Of a stretch of DNA of 64,000 nt, positions 29,145 through 37,561 are shown one piece after another; position 1 is the first letter of the stretch; each line of letters opens with the position of its first letter. The DNA comes from JALZKA01 sp963753385 (GTDB taxonomy: Bacteria; Actinomycetota; Thermoleophilia; Solirubrobacterales; 70-9): positions 695,566 to 759,565 of the forward strand of contig CAVWCC010000005.1 in assembly GCA_963753385.1 (NCBI GenBank). The letters are read 5' to 3'. The notes under the pieces were generated by a model, which saw nothing but the letters and a program-made list of their open reading frames with translations, did no database searches and was not told the origin of the DNA. The position numbers and the translations under genes are program-made.

Positions 29145-29172
29145 AGTATACATTCGTTGGACAGGCTGTCAA
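29145..29172 (-). promoter_or_regulatory. Monooxygenase promoter TTGACA-N16-TATACT overlapped by operator O2
   Basis: On the minus strand a perfect -35 TTGACA (29172-29167) and TATACT -10 (29150-29145) are 16 bases apart. The palindrome GACAGGCTGTC (29160-29170) covers the -35. It also covers the TTGGAC -35 of a possible TetR promoter on the plus strand, with TGATAG as its -10 at 29180-29185. Confidence 0.7.
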
Positions 29173-29197
29173 GTGAAAGTGATAGGGTTCACACAAC

Positions 29198-29808
29198 GTG
29201 GTCCGCACCTACGAGCAGAAGGCGCGTGCCGAGGCTGCCGCCGAGACCCGTGAGCGGATCATCGACGCGGTGATCGACCGGCTCCGGAGGGCGCCGGCGC
29301 AGCGGGTCAGCGTCGACGCGGTGGCGAAGAAGGCCGGCGTGTCGCGCTCGACCGTCTACCTGATCTTCGGCTCGCGAGCGGGGCTGTTCGACGCCGTTGC
29401 CGAGGAGGTCTACGAGCGGGCCGGATACCCCCGGCTCCTCGAGGCGGTCAGGGTGCCGGACGCGAGGGACACGCTGCGCGGAGGGATCACCGAGGGGGTC
29501 CACATGTTCGCGTCGTACCGCGACGTGTTCCGTGCCCTCTACTCGATGGAGGAGCTCGAGCCGGCAGCGACCGGCGGCGCGATCCGGCGGGTCGAGGACC
29601 AGCGCGCCGAGGGAATGATGTGGCTCGCCCGACGCCTCTCGCGCCAGAAGCAGCTCCAGCCGGGGATCAAGATCGCCGAGGCCGCCCACGCGTTGTGGAT
29701 CGCGGCGAGCTTCGAGGCGTTCGACCTCCTCTACACGGGCGCGGCCTCTCGGCCGACGAGACCGCGCGGGTCCTGGTCGAGAACACCGAGCGGGCGATCT
29801 GCGTCTGA
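29198..29808 (+). CDS. TetR-family repressor (frameshift near the 3' end)
   Basis: The N-terminal HTH (residues 15-65) is ETRERIIDAVIDRLRRAP followed by VSVDAVAKKAGVSRSTVYLIF. A helical ligand-binding domain follows. Near 29735 one base is missing; restoring it gives YTGRGLSADETARVLVENTE and stop TGA at 29806-29808. It is divergent from the FAD monooxygenase/methyltransferase operon and is its likely repressor, released by the substrate or product. Confidence 0.88.
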
Positions 29809-29825
29809 TACTGCATCCGGTATCA
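29806..29825. promoter_or_regulatory. Inverted repeat TGATAC-N8-GTATCA before the XRE gene
   Basis: Perfect 6-bp arms, eight-base spacer, ending seven bases before the ATG of the XRE-family gene and starting on the TetR stop codon. This is the classic place for autorepression of an HTH antitoxin-like regulator. Confidence 0.6.
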
Positions 29826-29832
29826 TGCTCGC

Positions 29833-30156
29833 ATGGGCCAGCTTGGTGATCTGGTTAGGGCCGCCCGCGATCAGCAGGGCATCTCGCAGCGCTCCTTAGC
29901 GATCCGGGCCCGGACCAGTCAGGCCGCGGTCAGTCGAATTGAGACCGGTGCGGAGGAGCCGAGCTTCGAGCGGTTTGAGCGACTCATGCGCGTCATGGGC
30001 TGGAAGCCGGAGCTTGAGCTGGTTCCGCTCGCCGAGCACGGTATGAGCGAGGCCGAGATGCGGCGCCAGGCGAAGATGACGCATCAAGAGCGCTTCGACG
30101 AGGCCCTCCTCATGTTCCGCCGTGCGCGAGCGGAGCGCCGCGGGCGCAGCGACTAG
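29833..30156 (+). CDS. XRE-family HTH protein, possible orphan antitoxin
   Basis: A 107-residue protein. The N-terminal lambda-repressor-type HTH is LVRAARDQQGISQRSLAIR followed by TSQAAVSRIETG. The C-terminal tail KMTHQERFDEALLMFRRARA recalls antitoxins that sit beside AbiEii-type nucleotidyltransferases. No toxin gene follows; the next frame encodes a membrane protein. The perfect inverted repeat in front suggests autoregulation. Confidence 0.72.
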   Translation: MGQLGDLVRAARDQQGISQRSLAIRARTSQAAVSRIETGAEEPSFERFERLMRVMGWKPELELVPLAEHGMSEAEMRRQAKMTHQERFDEALLMFRRARAERRGRSD

Positions 30157-30169
30157 CCTCTCCGGTCGC

Positions 30170-30613
30170 ATGGACCTCCTCGAAGCAGGCTGCCAGGGGC
30201 TCGGCCTGGCGCTCGCCGCCGGAACGATCCTCGGCGCGTTCGGCCGGCGGGACCACCCGTTCTGGATCGGCGCCGCCGTCGCGGCGATCACGGGCGCCGC
30301 GCTCTTCGGCCTCTCGCTCACGCCGGAGGACCATCCCGCTTGGCCGGGCTGGCTGATCGGCGCCCCCGCGGCCGTGCTCGCGACGGCCACGGCCGCCGAC
30401 ATCGCCGAGTCAGCCCGGTCGCGTGCGGGGGAGGGCGGAGACGGCGGGGTCGCGCTGTGGATCGGGTTCTACGCGCTGGCCCTCGCCGGACTCTCGCTGC
30501 TCGGACCGGTGGCTTTGATCTCGATCCCCGCCCTGATCGCAACGCTTTGGCTCTTCCTCACCCGCCGCCAGACGGCGGATGAGAAGCACGAAGGGCTGCG
30601 CTCGCTCAGGTGA
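30170..30613 (+). CDS. Four- to five-helix membrane protein
   Basis: 147 residues, nearly all hydrophobic helices, starting MDLLEAGCQGLGLALAAG and ending in a charged DEKHEGLRSLR tail. No family recognised. Its stop overlaps the GTG start of the phosphodiesterase gene (GTGA), so they are coupled. Confidence 0.68.
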   Translation: MDLLEAGCQGLGLALAAGTILGAFGRRDHPFWIGAAVAAITGAALFGLSLTPEDHPAWPGWLIGAPAAVLATATAADIAESARSRAGEGGDGGVALWIGFYALALAGLSLLGPVALISIPALIATLWLFLTRRQTADEKHEGLRSLR

Positions 30614-32184
30614 GCGGCGCGGACCGCAAGCTCTGCCTCGTCTTCGTCGACTCGCTGCGCACCGACAAGCTCGAGGAGGCCGTCGCCGCAGGCAACGCGC
30701 CGAACTTCAGCGCGCTGCTTGACCGCGGCGAGCTGGTCCCGGACCTCGTCTCGGCGTTCCCGTCGGTGACGCCGGTCTGCACCTCGGAGATCGCCACCGG
30801 CGTCACCGCCGATCGGCACTGGATCACCGGCATGAACTGGTTCCACCGGGTCGAGCGGCGCTACGTCGAGTACGGCTCGTCGTTCGAAGCGACCCGCGCG
30901 TTCGGCCTGTTCCGGGCCACCTACGACATCGTCTACAACATGAACATGGCCCACCTCTCGCCGGAGGTGGAGACCTTCTTCGAGTCCCTCGGCGACGCGG
31001 GCGTCCGCACCGCGTGCACGCCGTTCCTGATCTACCGCGGCCGCACCCGCCACGAGCTGGGGCTCGACGGGCTGCTGCGCCGCGGCGCGGTCGCCGCCGG
31101 CTTCCGCCACGCGGTCTACGGGCCGAATGAGTTCTTCTTCGGCGAGCTGTTCGGCAGCCGGCCCGTCCCCTGCAAGCCGACCCTCGCGCGCCCCGGCACG
31201 CGCGACGAGTACTCGGCCTGCGTCTCGAAGGAGCTCGTCGCCGACGACGCCTACGACTTCCTGCTCTTCTCGCTCCCGGACAACGACTACCACACGCACC
31301 GCTTCGGCCCCGAGGCGATGCCGGCCTCGATCGCCCACGCCGACGGCTGCTTCGGCGAGCTGGTCGAGGCCTGCGGCGGGATGGACGCCTTCCTCGACTC
31401 CCACGCCGTGATCCTGATGGCCGACCACGGGCAGACCGACGTCGAGCACTCCTACGAGATCGCCGCGGAGCTGGGGAAGGAATGGCGCGTCCTCCAGCCC
31501 TCCTCCGACACGCCCGAGACCGCGGAGCTGGCGGTCTCGCCGACCGCGCGCGCGGCGCAGGTCTACGTCCTCGTCGACGAGAGCCGCCGCGCCGCCTGCC
31601 ACGCCGACGTCCGCGCCCGGGTCCGCGACATGGAGGGGACCGACATCGTCGCCTGGCTCGCGCGGGCGGACGGCAGCGCGATCGTCCGCGAGTCGGTCGG
31701 CTCACCGGCGGCGGCCGACGACCGGGTCGAGGCCGTGATCGAGTCGGGCGGTCGCGAGCTCCGTTTCCGTCCCGGCGGGCGCTCACACGACCGCCGCGGC
31801 GCGCGCTGGCACGTGAGCGGCGACCTCGGCGCGCTCGGCTACGAGCGCCGCGCCGGGACGCTGCTGAGCGACGACTACCCCGACGGCCTCGGCCGCCTCT
31901 GGGCGGCGCTCACCTCCCCGCACGCCGGCGACGTCCTCGTCTCGCTCGCCGAGGGCTGGGAGTGCGTCGACTGGGGCGGGACCTCGCACGCGGGCGGCGG
32001 CAGCCACGGCTCGTTGCTCGCCGGCGACTCGCTCTGCCCGCTGCTCCTCGTCGGCTTCGAGCCGGGGACCACGGAGCGCCACGAGCAGTGGCGGCTCTGC
32101 GACGTCGCGAGCCTGGTCCGCGGGCATTTCGGCCTCGAGGACCCCGTGCGGAACGACGCCGCCGAGGTCGAGGCCGCGGCGTGA
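30610..32184 (+). CDS. Alkaline-phosphatase-superfamily nucleotide pyrophosphatase/phosphodiesterase
   Basis: 524 residues. The N-terminal KLCLVFVDSLRTDKLEEAV holds the metal Asp, PDLVSAFPSVTPVCTSEIATG the catalytic Thr region, SLPDNDYHTHRFGPEA and ILMADHGQTDVEH the metal-binding Asp/His set, and the C-terminal TSHAGGGSHGSLL the last His. These match the type I phosphodiesterase/NPP fold. The substrate could be a nucleotide sugar, phospholipid or phosphonate. It is coupled to membrane proteins on both sides, so a role in envelope-lipid or glycan metabolism is plausible. Confidence 0.85.
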   Translation: MSGADRKLCLVFVDSLRTDKLEEAVAAGNAPNFSALLDRGELVPDLVSAFPSVTPVCTSEIATGVTADRHWITGMNWFHRVERRYVEYGSSFEATRAFGLFRATYDIVYNMNMAHLSPEVETFFESLGDAGVRTACTPFLIYRGRTRHELGLDGLLRRGAVAAGFRHAVYGPNEFFFGELFGSRPVPCKPTLARPGTRDEYSACVSKELVADDAYDFLLFSLPDNDYHTHRFGPEAMPASIAHADGCFGELVEACGGMDAFLDSHAVILMADHGQTDVEHSYEIAAELGKEWRVLQPSSDTPETAELAVSPTARAAQVYVLVDESRRAACHADVRARVRDMEGTDIVAWLARADGSAIVRESVGSPAAADDRVEAVIESGGRELRFRPGGRSHDRRGARWHVSGDLGALGYERRAGTLLSDDYPDGLGRLWAALTSPHAGDVLVSLAEGWECVDWGGTSHAGGGSHGSLLAGDSLCPLLLVGFEPGTTERHEQWRLCDVASLVRGHFGLEDPVRNDAAEVEAAA

Positions 32185-32672
32185 GCGAGGCACCGACCGA
32201 GCGGTCGACCCCGGTCCGTGACGCATGGACCCGACGCTCCGACCGGGCCTGGGCGGTTGCCAAGCGCATCCGCCTTGGCACCCAGAAGCCCGAGAACTGG
32301 GCCCAGCTCTTCAAGTTCGGCGCCGTCGGCGGCACCGGCTACGTCGTCAACATCATCGCCTTCGCGCTGCTCACCCAGGCAGGCGACCTCCACCACATCC
32401 CCGCCGCGATCGGCGCCTTCCTCGTCGCCGTCACCAACAACTTCCTCTGGAACCGCCAGTGGACCTTCCGCGCCGAGGCCCCGGGCCGCCACCCCGCCCA
32501 CCAGGGCGCCCGGTTCCTCGCCGTCAGCGTCGTCGGCCTCGGCGTCAACCTGGCTGTCCTCGAGGCCCTCGTAACCGGCGTCGAGATGGGTGAGCTCCCG
32601 GCTCAGGCGATCGCGGTCGCCGTCGCGATGCCGGTGAACTTCATCGGCAACAAGCTCTGGACCTTCGGCTAG
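32181..32672 (+). CDS. GtrA-family membrane protein
   Basis: 163 residues with four membrane helices and the GtrA signatures FKFGAVGGTGYVVNIIAFALL, NNFLWNRQWTFR and the terminal NFIGNKLWTFG. Family members flip or help flip polyprenyl-linked sugars for cell-surface polysaccharides. The GTG overlaps the phosphodiesterase stop by four bases, linking both to surface-glycan work. Confidence 0.88.
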   Translation: MSEAPTERSTPVRDAWTRRSDRAWAVAKRIRLGTQKPENWAQLFKFGAVGGTGYVVNIIAFALLTQAGDLHHIPAAIGAFLVAVTNNFLWNRQWTFRAEAPGRHPAHQGARFLAVSVVGLGVNLAVLEALVTGVEMGELPAQAIAVAVAMPVNFIGNKLWTFG

Positions 32673-32676
32673 CGAG

Positions 32677-33504
32677 CTATTCCGGCGAACTCGGCCAGCG
32701 GCGGGCGCCGAGCTCGCGCGAGACGCCGCGGGCGGCGTCGCTCACGGCGGCCCGAAGCCCCTTCGACGGGCCTCGGGGGAGGATCGCCTCGGTCTCGCCA
32801 ACGACGCCGATCGCTCCGACCGCGACGCCAGAGCGGTCGAAGATGACGCCGGCGAGGCTCGACTCGCCGAGCACGGCCTCGTCCCGCTCGCGGGCGATCC
32901 CGGTGTCGCGCACGGCCTTGAGCTCGTCGCGCAGCGCGTTCGGCGTGAGCGTCCGGCCCGTGAGCTTCGGGAGACCCTCGGCGACGAGGTCGTTGAGGAG
33001 CTCGCGCGGGGCGTAGGCCAGGATCGCCTTGCCGAGCGCGCTCGCGTGAGCGGGCAGCTGCGCCCCGACCTCGAGCACCTGGAAGGTCGCGTCTGGGCGA
33101 AAGACATGGTGGACGATGACCACGGTCGGCCCGTGCATCACCCCGACTCGCACCGAGGCCGAGGCGCGCTCGGCGAGGCGCTCGGCGTGAACGATGGAGC
33201 GGGCGCGGAGCTCGTTCAGGTCGAGGTACGAATTCCCGAGGTGGAGCAGGCCGGGACCGAGTTGGTACTTCTCCGAGTCGCGATCCTGCTCGACGAAGCC
33301 GTGCGCCTGGAGCGTCTGAAGGAGGCCGTGAACGGTCGGGCGGGTGATGTCGAGACGCTCGGCGAGCTCGCTCACGCCGAGGCGCCGCGGCCCGCTCGCG
33401 AGCGCGCGCAGGATGCGCGCGGCCCGATCCACCGACTGGATCGTCCCCTTCTGCCTGGTCGGGCCGAGGCCATGAACGCTTTGGGCGGGTGAGGTATTCG
33501 GCAT
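32677..33504 (-). CDS. IclR-family regulator of the dihydroxyacetone/glycerol genes
   Basis: 275 residues. The winged helix (residues 23-75) contains QSVDRAARILRALA and VSELAERLDITRPTVHGLL. The C-terminal IclR effector domain has HASALGKAILAY and a final ARGVSRELGARR. It resembles glycerol-operon regulators of the GylR type. The gene sits between GtrA and dhaM. The same near-palindromic 15-mer covers its own start codon and the glpF promoter, so it probably controls itself, dhaM-ptsH and glpF-dhaKL-ptsI together. Confidence 0.88.
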   Translation of the reverse strand: MPNTSPAQSVHGLGPTRQKGTIQSVDRAARILRALASGPRRLGVSELAERLDITRPTVHGLLQTLQAHGFVEQDRDSEKYQLGPGLLHLGNSYLDLNELRARSIVHAERLAERASASVRVGVMHGPTVVIVHHVFRPDATFQVLEVGAQLPAHASALGKAILAYAPRELLNDLVAEGLPKLTGRTLTPNALRDELKAVRDTGIARERDEAVLGESSLAGVIFDRSGVAVGAIGVVGETEAILPRGPSKGLRAAVSDAARGVSRELGARRWPSSPE

Positions 33505-33511
33505 TGTCGAA
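33497..33511. promoter_or_regulatory. IclR operator candidate TTCGGCATTGTCGAA
   Basis: Near-palindrome with TTCG/CGAA arms, covering the IclR start codon 29 bases from the divergent dhaM start. It matches 12 of 15 positions of the glpF site at 38393-38407. Confidence 0.6.
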
Positions 33512-33539
33512 TCGCCTTCAGTGATGTAGACTACCGCCC

Positions 33540-33944
33540 GTGGCCGAGCAGCAAGCCCAAACCGTCGGAATCGTGCTCGTCTCGCACAGCGCCGCCCTCG
33601 CCGAGGGCCTTGCGGAGCTCGCCGGCCAGATGGCCGGACCTGACGTGGACATCATTCCAGTCGGGGGCGACCCGCGCGGCGATCTCGGCACCGATGAGGA
33701 TCGGGTGCGTAGCGCCGTGCGCCGCGCCGACCGCGGTGGCGGGGTGGTGGTGCTCGCCGATCTCGGTAGCTCGGTCCTGACGACCCGCCACGTCCTCGAG
33801 AGCCGGGCGAACGGTCACGTCAAGCTGATCGACGCTCCGTTCGTCGAGGGGGCGGTTGCGGCGGCGGTTGCGTCTTCCGCCGGCAGCCCGGTTGCCGAGG
33901 TCGTCGCGGCCGCCGAGGGGGCCCGAGGTGTCAGCAAGCTCTGA
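33540..33944 (+). CDS. dhaM: DhaM, PTS EIIA-like phosphotransferase subunit of dihydroxyacetone kinase
   Basis: A 134-residue EIIA-mannose-type domain. The active-site His is in GIVLVSHSAALAEGLAEL, and VVVLADLGSSVLTTRHVLE is the family core. It carries phosphate from HPr to the ADP held by DhaL. It is a single-domain form without fused HPr/EI; those functions are separate neighbouring genes. GTG start; the last 17 bases overlap the HPr gene. Confidence 0.92.
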   Translation: MAEQQAQTVGIVLVSHSAALAEGLAELAGQMAGPDVDIIPVGGDPRGDLGTDEDRVRSAVRRADRGGGVVVLADLGSSVLTTRHVLESRANGHVKLIDAPFVEGAVAAAVASSAGSPVAEVVAAAEGARGVSKL

Positions 33945-34194
33945 AACGACCGTCACGCTCCCCGCGGGAGTCGACCTGCACGCCCGGCCGGCAGCGGAAT
34001 TCGTCCGCGCCGCGATGCGGTTCGACGCGGAGATCGTGGTCGCCTCGAACGGGCGCGAGGCCGACGCGAAGAGCCTGCTCGAGGTGCTCGCCCTAGGCGC
34101 GCGGCGTGGATCGAGCCTGCGGCTGAGCGCCGTTGGCGCCGATGCCGACCGGGCGCTCGAGGATCTCGCCGGCCGGGTTGCCACCCTCGGGTAG
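33928..34194 (+). CDS. ptsH: HPr-family phosphocarrier
   Basis: An 88-residue HPr with the phospho-His in GVDLHARPAAEFVRAAM and the AKSLLEVLALGARRGSSL segment around the Ser-46 equivalent. The GTG at 33928 lies inside dhaM. It receives phosphate from the Enzyme I encoded convergently and gives it to DhaM. No sugar EII components are in the window, so it may be dedicated to the dihydroxyacetone pathway. Confidence 0.9.
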   Translation: MSASSETTVTLPAGVDLHARPAAEFVRAAMRFDAEIVVASNGREADAKSLLEVLALGARRGSSLRLSAVGADADRALEDLAGRVATLG

Positions 34195-35866
34195 CGAGAG
34201 CCGGTCGGCGGTCGCCGCGGCCAGCCGGTGGACCTGCGCGGCGTCCTCCGCCAGCCTTGCCTGGGCCGCGAGCACGCGGGCCTCGCCGTAGTTCATCACC
34301 CGGATCCAGTGGCGGACGATGCCCACGCGCGCGGCGCCGACGCTCAGCTCGTCGACACCGGTGCCGACCAGAAGCGGCGCCGTGACCGGGTCCGAAGCGG
34401 CCTCACCGCAGACCTCGACCGGCACGGCGGCCACCTCCGCCGCGAGGACGGCGGCATGGATCGCCCGGAGCACGGCCGGATGATGCGCCGGGGCCACCCC
34501 GGCCGAGAAACGGTCCGCGTCGAGGATCGAGTGCGTCAGGTCGTTGGTCCCGATCCCGAGGAAGTCGGACTCGGCCGCGATCTCATCGACGACACGCACG
34601 GCATCGGCGGTCTCGATCATCGCGCCGAGGGGCGGTGGGGATCCGTTCGTCACCGATTCCAGCGCCGCGCGGGCCGCCTTCAGCTGCTCGACCGAGTCGA
34701 CCATCGGCAACATGATCCGCAGCGAGGTCCCCGGCCGCCGCGATGACGATGGCGCGCAGCTGGGCCGCGAGCTCCTCGGGGTGCTGGAGCATCAGCCCGA
34801 TCCCGCGAGACCGCGTCCCGCGCAGGAACGGCGGCGTCTTGTCGCCGCCGAAGTCGAGCACCCGTACCGTCGCGGGCATGCCCCTCAGGCCCGCCAGGAT
34901 CGGAGCGAGCGCGCGCATGTGGTCCGCCTCGGTCGGCCAATCGCTTGCATCGAGGAAGGCAAGCTCGGTGCGAAGCAGCCCCACGCCCTCGGCACCGCCC
35001 TCGAGCGCGGTGGCGAGCTCCGCCGGGCCGGCGACGTTGGCCCGCACAACCACGTGGTGGCCGTCGGTGGTCACCGCGGGAAGATCGCGGTCGGCGAACG
35101 CCCGTGCACGAGCGGAGGCGAGGCGCTGCTGCTCGCGCTCGACGCTCTCGACCAGCGTCGTGTCAGGGGCGGCGACCACTACTCCGGCGCCGCCGTCGAC
35201 GACCACCTCGGTGCCCGGCTCGAGCTCGAGCAGGGCCTCGCCGGCGCGGACCACCATCGGGATCCCGAGCGATCGGGCCACGATCGCGGCGTGCGCCGAG
35301 ACGCCTCCGGCCGCGAGCGCGATGGCCCCCACGCCCGCCTCCAGCTCCGCCACCTCCGCCGGGCCGAGATCGGACGCCACCAGCACCTGCCCCGCGGCGG
35401 CCTCCTGGGTTGCATCCGCGCTGCGGGCGTCCGCCCCGACGAGCGCCGCGGCCCGCCTGCCGACGCTGCGGACGTCGTCGGCACGCTCGGCCAGCATCGG
35501 GTCGTCGAGTGCGGCGATCACGTCTGCCTGAGCGCCGGCGGCGTCCAGGATCGCGGCGGCGGCGGGGACACCGGCGTCGAAGATCGCGGCGACCACGTCG
35601 CGCTCGAGCCCGGGGTCGCGGGCCATCATCGCCCCGGCATCGACGATCTCGGCCTCGTTCCGTCGCCCCGCGGCGCGCAGGCGCGCCGCGATCCCCTCGA
35701 CCTCGGCGGCAGCACGCTCGAGCGCGTGGCGTGCCTCCTCCGCCTCGGCCTTGCGGTCGCTGCGGGGAACGGTGGCGCGGATCACTGCCGTGGCGGCCGC
35801 GAGGACGCGGGCCGTCCCCAGCGCCCTGCCCGGCGACGCGGCACGGCCGGCGAACACGCGCTCCAC
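34093..35866 (-). CDS. ptsI: PEP-protein phosphotransferase (Enzyme I), one frameshift
   Basis: EI autophosphorylates with PEP and phosphorylates HPr. Visible are the phospho-His loop GGVSAHAAIVARSLGIPMVV, VGLLRTELAFLD, RVLDFGGDKTPPFL, the PEP-site LPMVDSVEQLKAARAAL, FLGIGTNDLTHSILDADR and VEVCGEAASDPVTAPLLVG with the catalytic Cys. A frameshift near 34730 splits it. In the present frame the 3' end runs 102 bases into the convergent HPr gene; the true stop may have been lost. It is the last gene of the glpF-dhaK-dhaL-ptsI operon. Confidence 0.9.
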
Positions 35867-35869
35867 GCC

Positions 35870-36523
35870 TCAGCCCTCGGCGGTCACCGCGGTCTCGAGG
35901 GCGCGGATGATCAGCGCGGTCGACGTGGCCCCGGGATCCTGGTGCCCGATCGACCGCTCGCCCAGGTACGAGGCGCGACCCTTGCGGGCCTGGAGCGGGA
36001 TCGTCCCGCGCATCCCCTCCTCGGCGGCTTCCGCTGCGGAGGCGATCGCGACCGGCAGCGGCCGCTCCGCCTCGATCGCATGGCGCAGCGCCTCAACGGC
36101 GGGGGAGAGGGCGTCGACCATGGTCTTGTCGCCGAGCTGGGCGGCACCGAGCTCGACCACGCCGTCGAGCGCGCCGTCCAGCGCCAGGATGAGCTGCGAG
36201 CTGTCGAACTCGTCCTCGTCGCCGAGGGCGCGGCCGGCCCGTCTCAAGGCCATGCCCCAGAGCGGGCCGCTCGCTCCTCCGACGGTCGAGACCAGCGTCT
36301 TGCCGGCCAGGATCAAGAGGCGCCCGGGTGGCAGCGAGTCGTCCTGGCCGGCGAGTGCTTTGGTCACCGAGTCGAACCCACGGGTCATGTTCAGCCCGTG
36401 GTCGCCATCACCGATGGCGGAGTCGAGCTGGGTCAGGTAGTCCCGCTGGTCGCGGACCGCCGACGCCGACTCCTCCATCCATTTGATGATCGTTGTGCGC
36501 TGCACGACCGACTCGGTGACCAT
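35870..36523 (-). CDS. dhaL: Dihydroxyacetone kinase subunit DhaL
   Basis: ADP-binding subunit that phosphorylates dihydroxyacetone bound to DhaK. About 217 residues from ATG 36523. The Mg-ADP-binding Asp triad is in AIGDGDHGLNMTRGF, followed by STVGGASGPLWGMALRRAG and GERSIGHQDPGATSTALI. It lies five bases after dhaK and three before ptsI. Confidence 0.95.
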   Translation of the reverse strand: MVTESVVQRTTIIKWMEESASAVRDQRDYLTQLDSAIGDGDHGLNMTRGFDSVTKALAGQDDSLPPGRLLILAGKTLVSTVGGASGPLWGMALRRAGRALGDEDEFDSSQLILALDGALDGVVELGAAQLGDKTMVDALSPAVEALRHAIEAERPLPVAIASAAEAAEEGMRGTIPLQARKGRASYLGERSIGHQDPGATSTALIIRALETAVTAEG

Positions 36524-36528
36524 TGCCC

Positions 36529-37551
36529 TCAGGCTCCCCAGCGGAGCGCGGGCGTCCTCACGGGAGCATCCCACAGCTCCGTCAGCTCATCATCGAGCTC
36601 GAGCAGCGTGAGCGACGCCCCCGCCATCTCGAGCGACGTGATGTAGCTGCCGACGAGCCGGCGCACGGGTTCGACCCCTGCCTTGCGCAGCGCGGCGTCC
36701 ACCTCTCCGTAGAGCAGGTAGAGCTCGAGCTGCGGTGTGCCGCCCATGCCGTTCACGAACGGCAGTACCTTTGCGCCGTCCGCGAGCTCGCGATCGCTCA
36801 GGACCGCTTCGACCATGAGGTCGGCGATCTCGCTCGCTCCGGCCAGCGGCTCGCGCCGCCGCCCCGGCTCGCCGTGGATCCCGATGCCAACCTCCATCTC
36901 CCCCTCGGGGAGGTCGAAGATCGGCGTACCGGCCGCAGGCGGGATGCACGACGAGAGCGCGATCCCAAAGGACCGCGCCCGCTCGTTCACGCGGCGGGCG
37001 AGCCCGGCGACATCGTCCAGACCGTCGCCTCGCTCCGCCGCCGCACCCGCGATCTTCTCGGCCAGCACAGTCGCGCCGACACCTCGTCGGCCCGCCGTGT
37101 ACAGCGAGTCCTGGACCGCCACGTCGTCGTCGATCAAAACGGACTCGACGTTGATGCCTTCGTCCGCCGCGTCTTCCGCGGCGAGCTTGAAGTTCATCAC
37201 ATCACCCGTGTAGTTCTTGACGAGGTGGACCACGCCGGCCCCGCCGTCCACCGCCTTGGTGGCGGCGAGCATCTGCTCGGGGACCGGAGAGGTGAACACC
37301 GCGCCCGGACAGGCCGCGTCCAGCATCCCGACCCCGACGAAGCCGCCATGGAGCGGCTCGTGTCCGGAGCCGCCGCCCGAGACGAGGGCGACCTTGCCGG
37401 CAACCGGCGCGTCGGCGCGAACGATGATCTGCGCGTCCGCGTCGTAGCGGAGCAGGTCGCCGTGCGCGGCCGCGAGTCCGGTGACCGACTCGGTGACGAT
37501 CGCCTCGGGATCATTGACGAACTTCTTCATCGTGACTGTCGCTGTGCTCAT
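36529..37551 (-). CDS. dhaK: Dihydroxyacetone kinase substrate-binding subunit DhaK
   Basis: 340 residues. VSGGGSGHEPLHGGFVGVGM is the substrate pocket, and the His that forms the hemiaminal with dihydroxyacetone is in GIGIHGEPG. The ATG at 37551 has AAGGAGG just upstream. It forms the kinase with DhaL and DhaM; together they make dihydroxyacetone phosphate for glycolysis. Confidence 0.95.
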   Translation of the reverse strand: MSTATVTMKKFVNDPEAIVTESVTGLAAAHGDLLRYDADAQIIVRADAPVAGKVALVSGGGSGHEPLHGGFVGVGMLDAACPGAVFTSPVPEQMLAATKAVDGGAGVVHLVKNYTGDVMNFKLAAEDAADEGINVESVLIDDDVAVQDSLYTAGRRGVGATVLAEKIAGAAAERGDGLDDVAGLARRVNERARSFGIALSSCIPPAAGTPIFDLPEGEMEVGIGIHGEPGRRREPLAGASEIADLMVEAVLSDRELADGAKVLPFVNGMGGTPQLELYLLYGEVDAALRKAGVEPVRRLVGSYITSLEMAGASLTLLELDDELTELWDAPVRTPALRWGA

Positions 37552-37561
37552 GATCGCCTCC

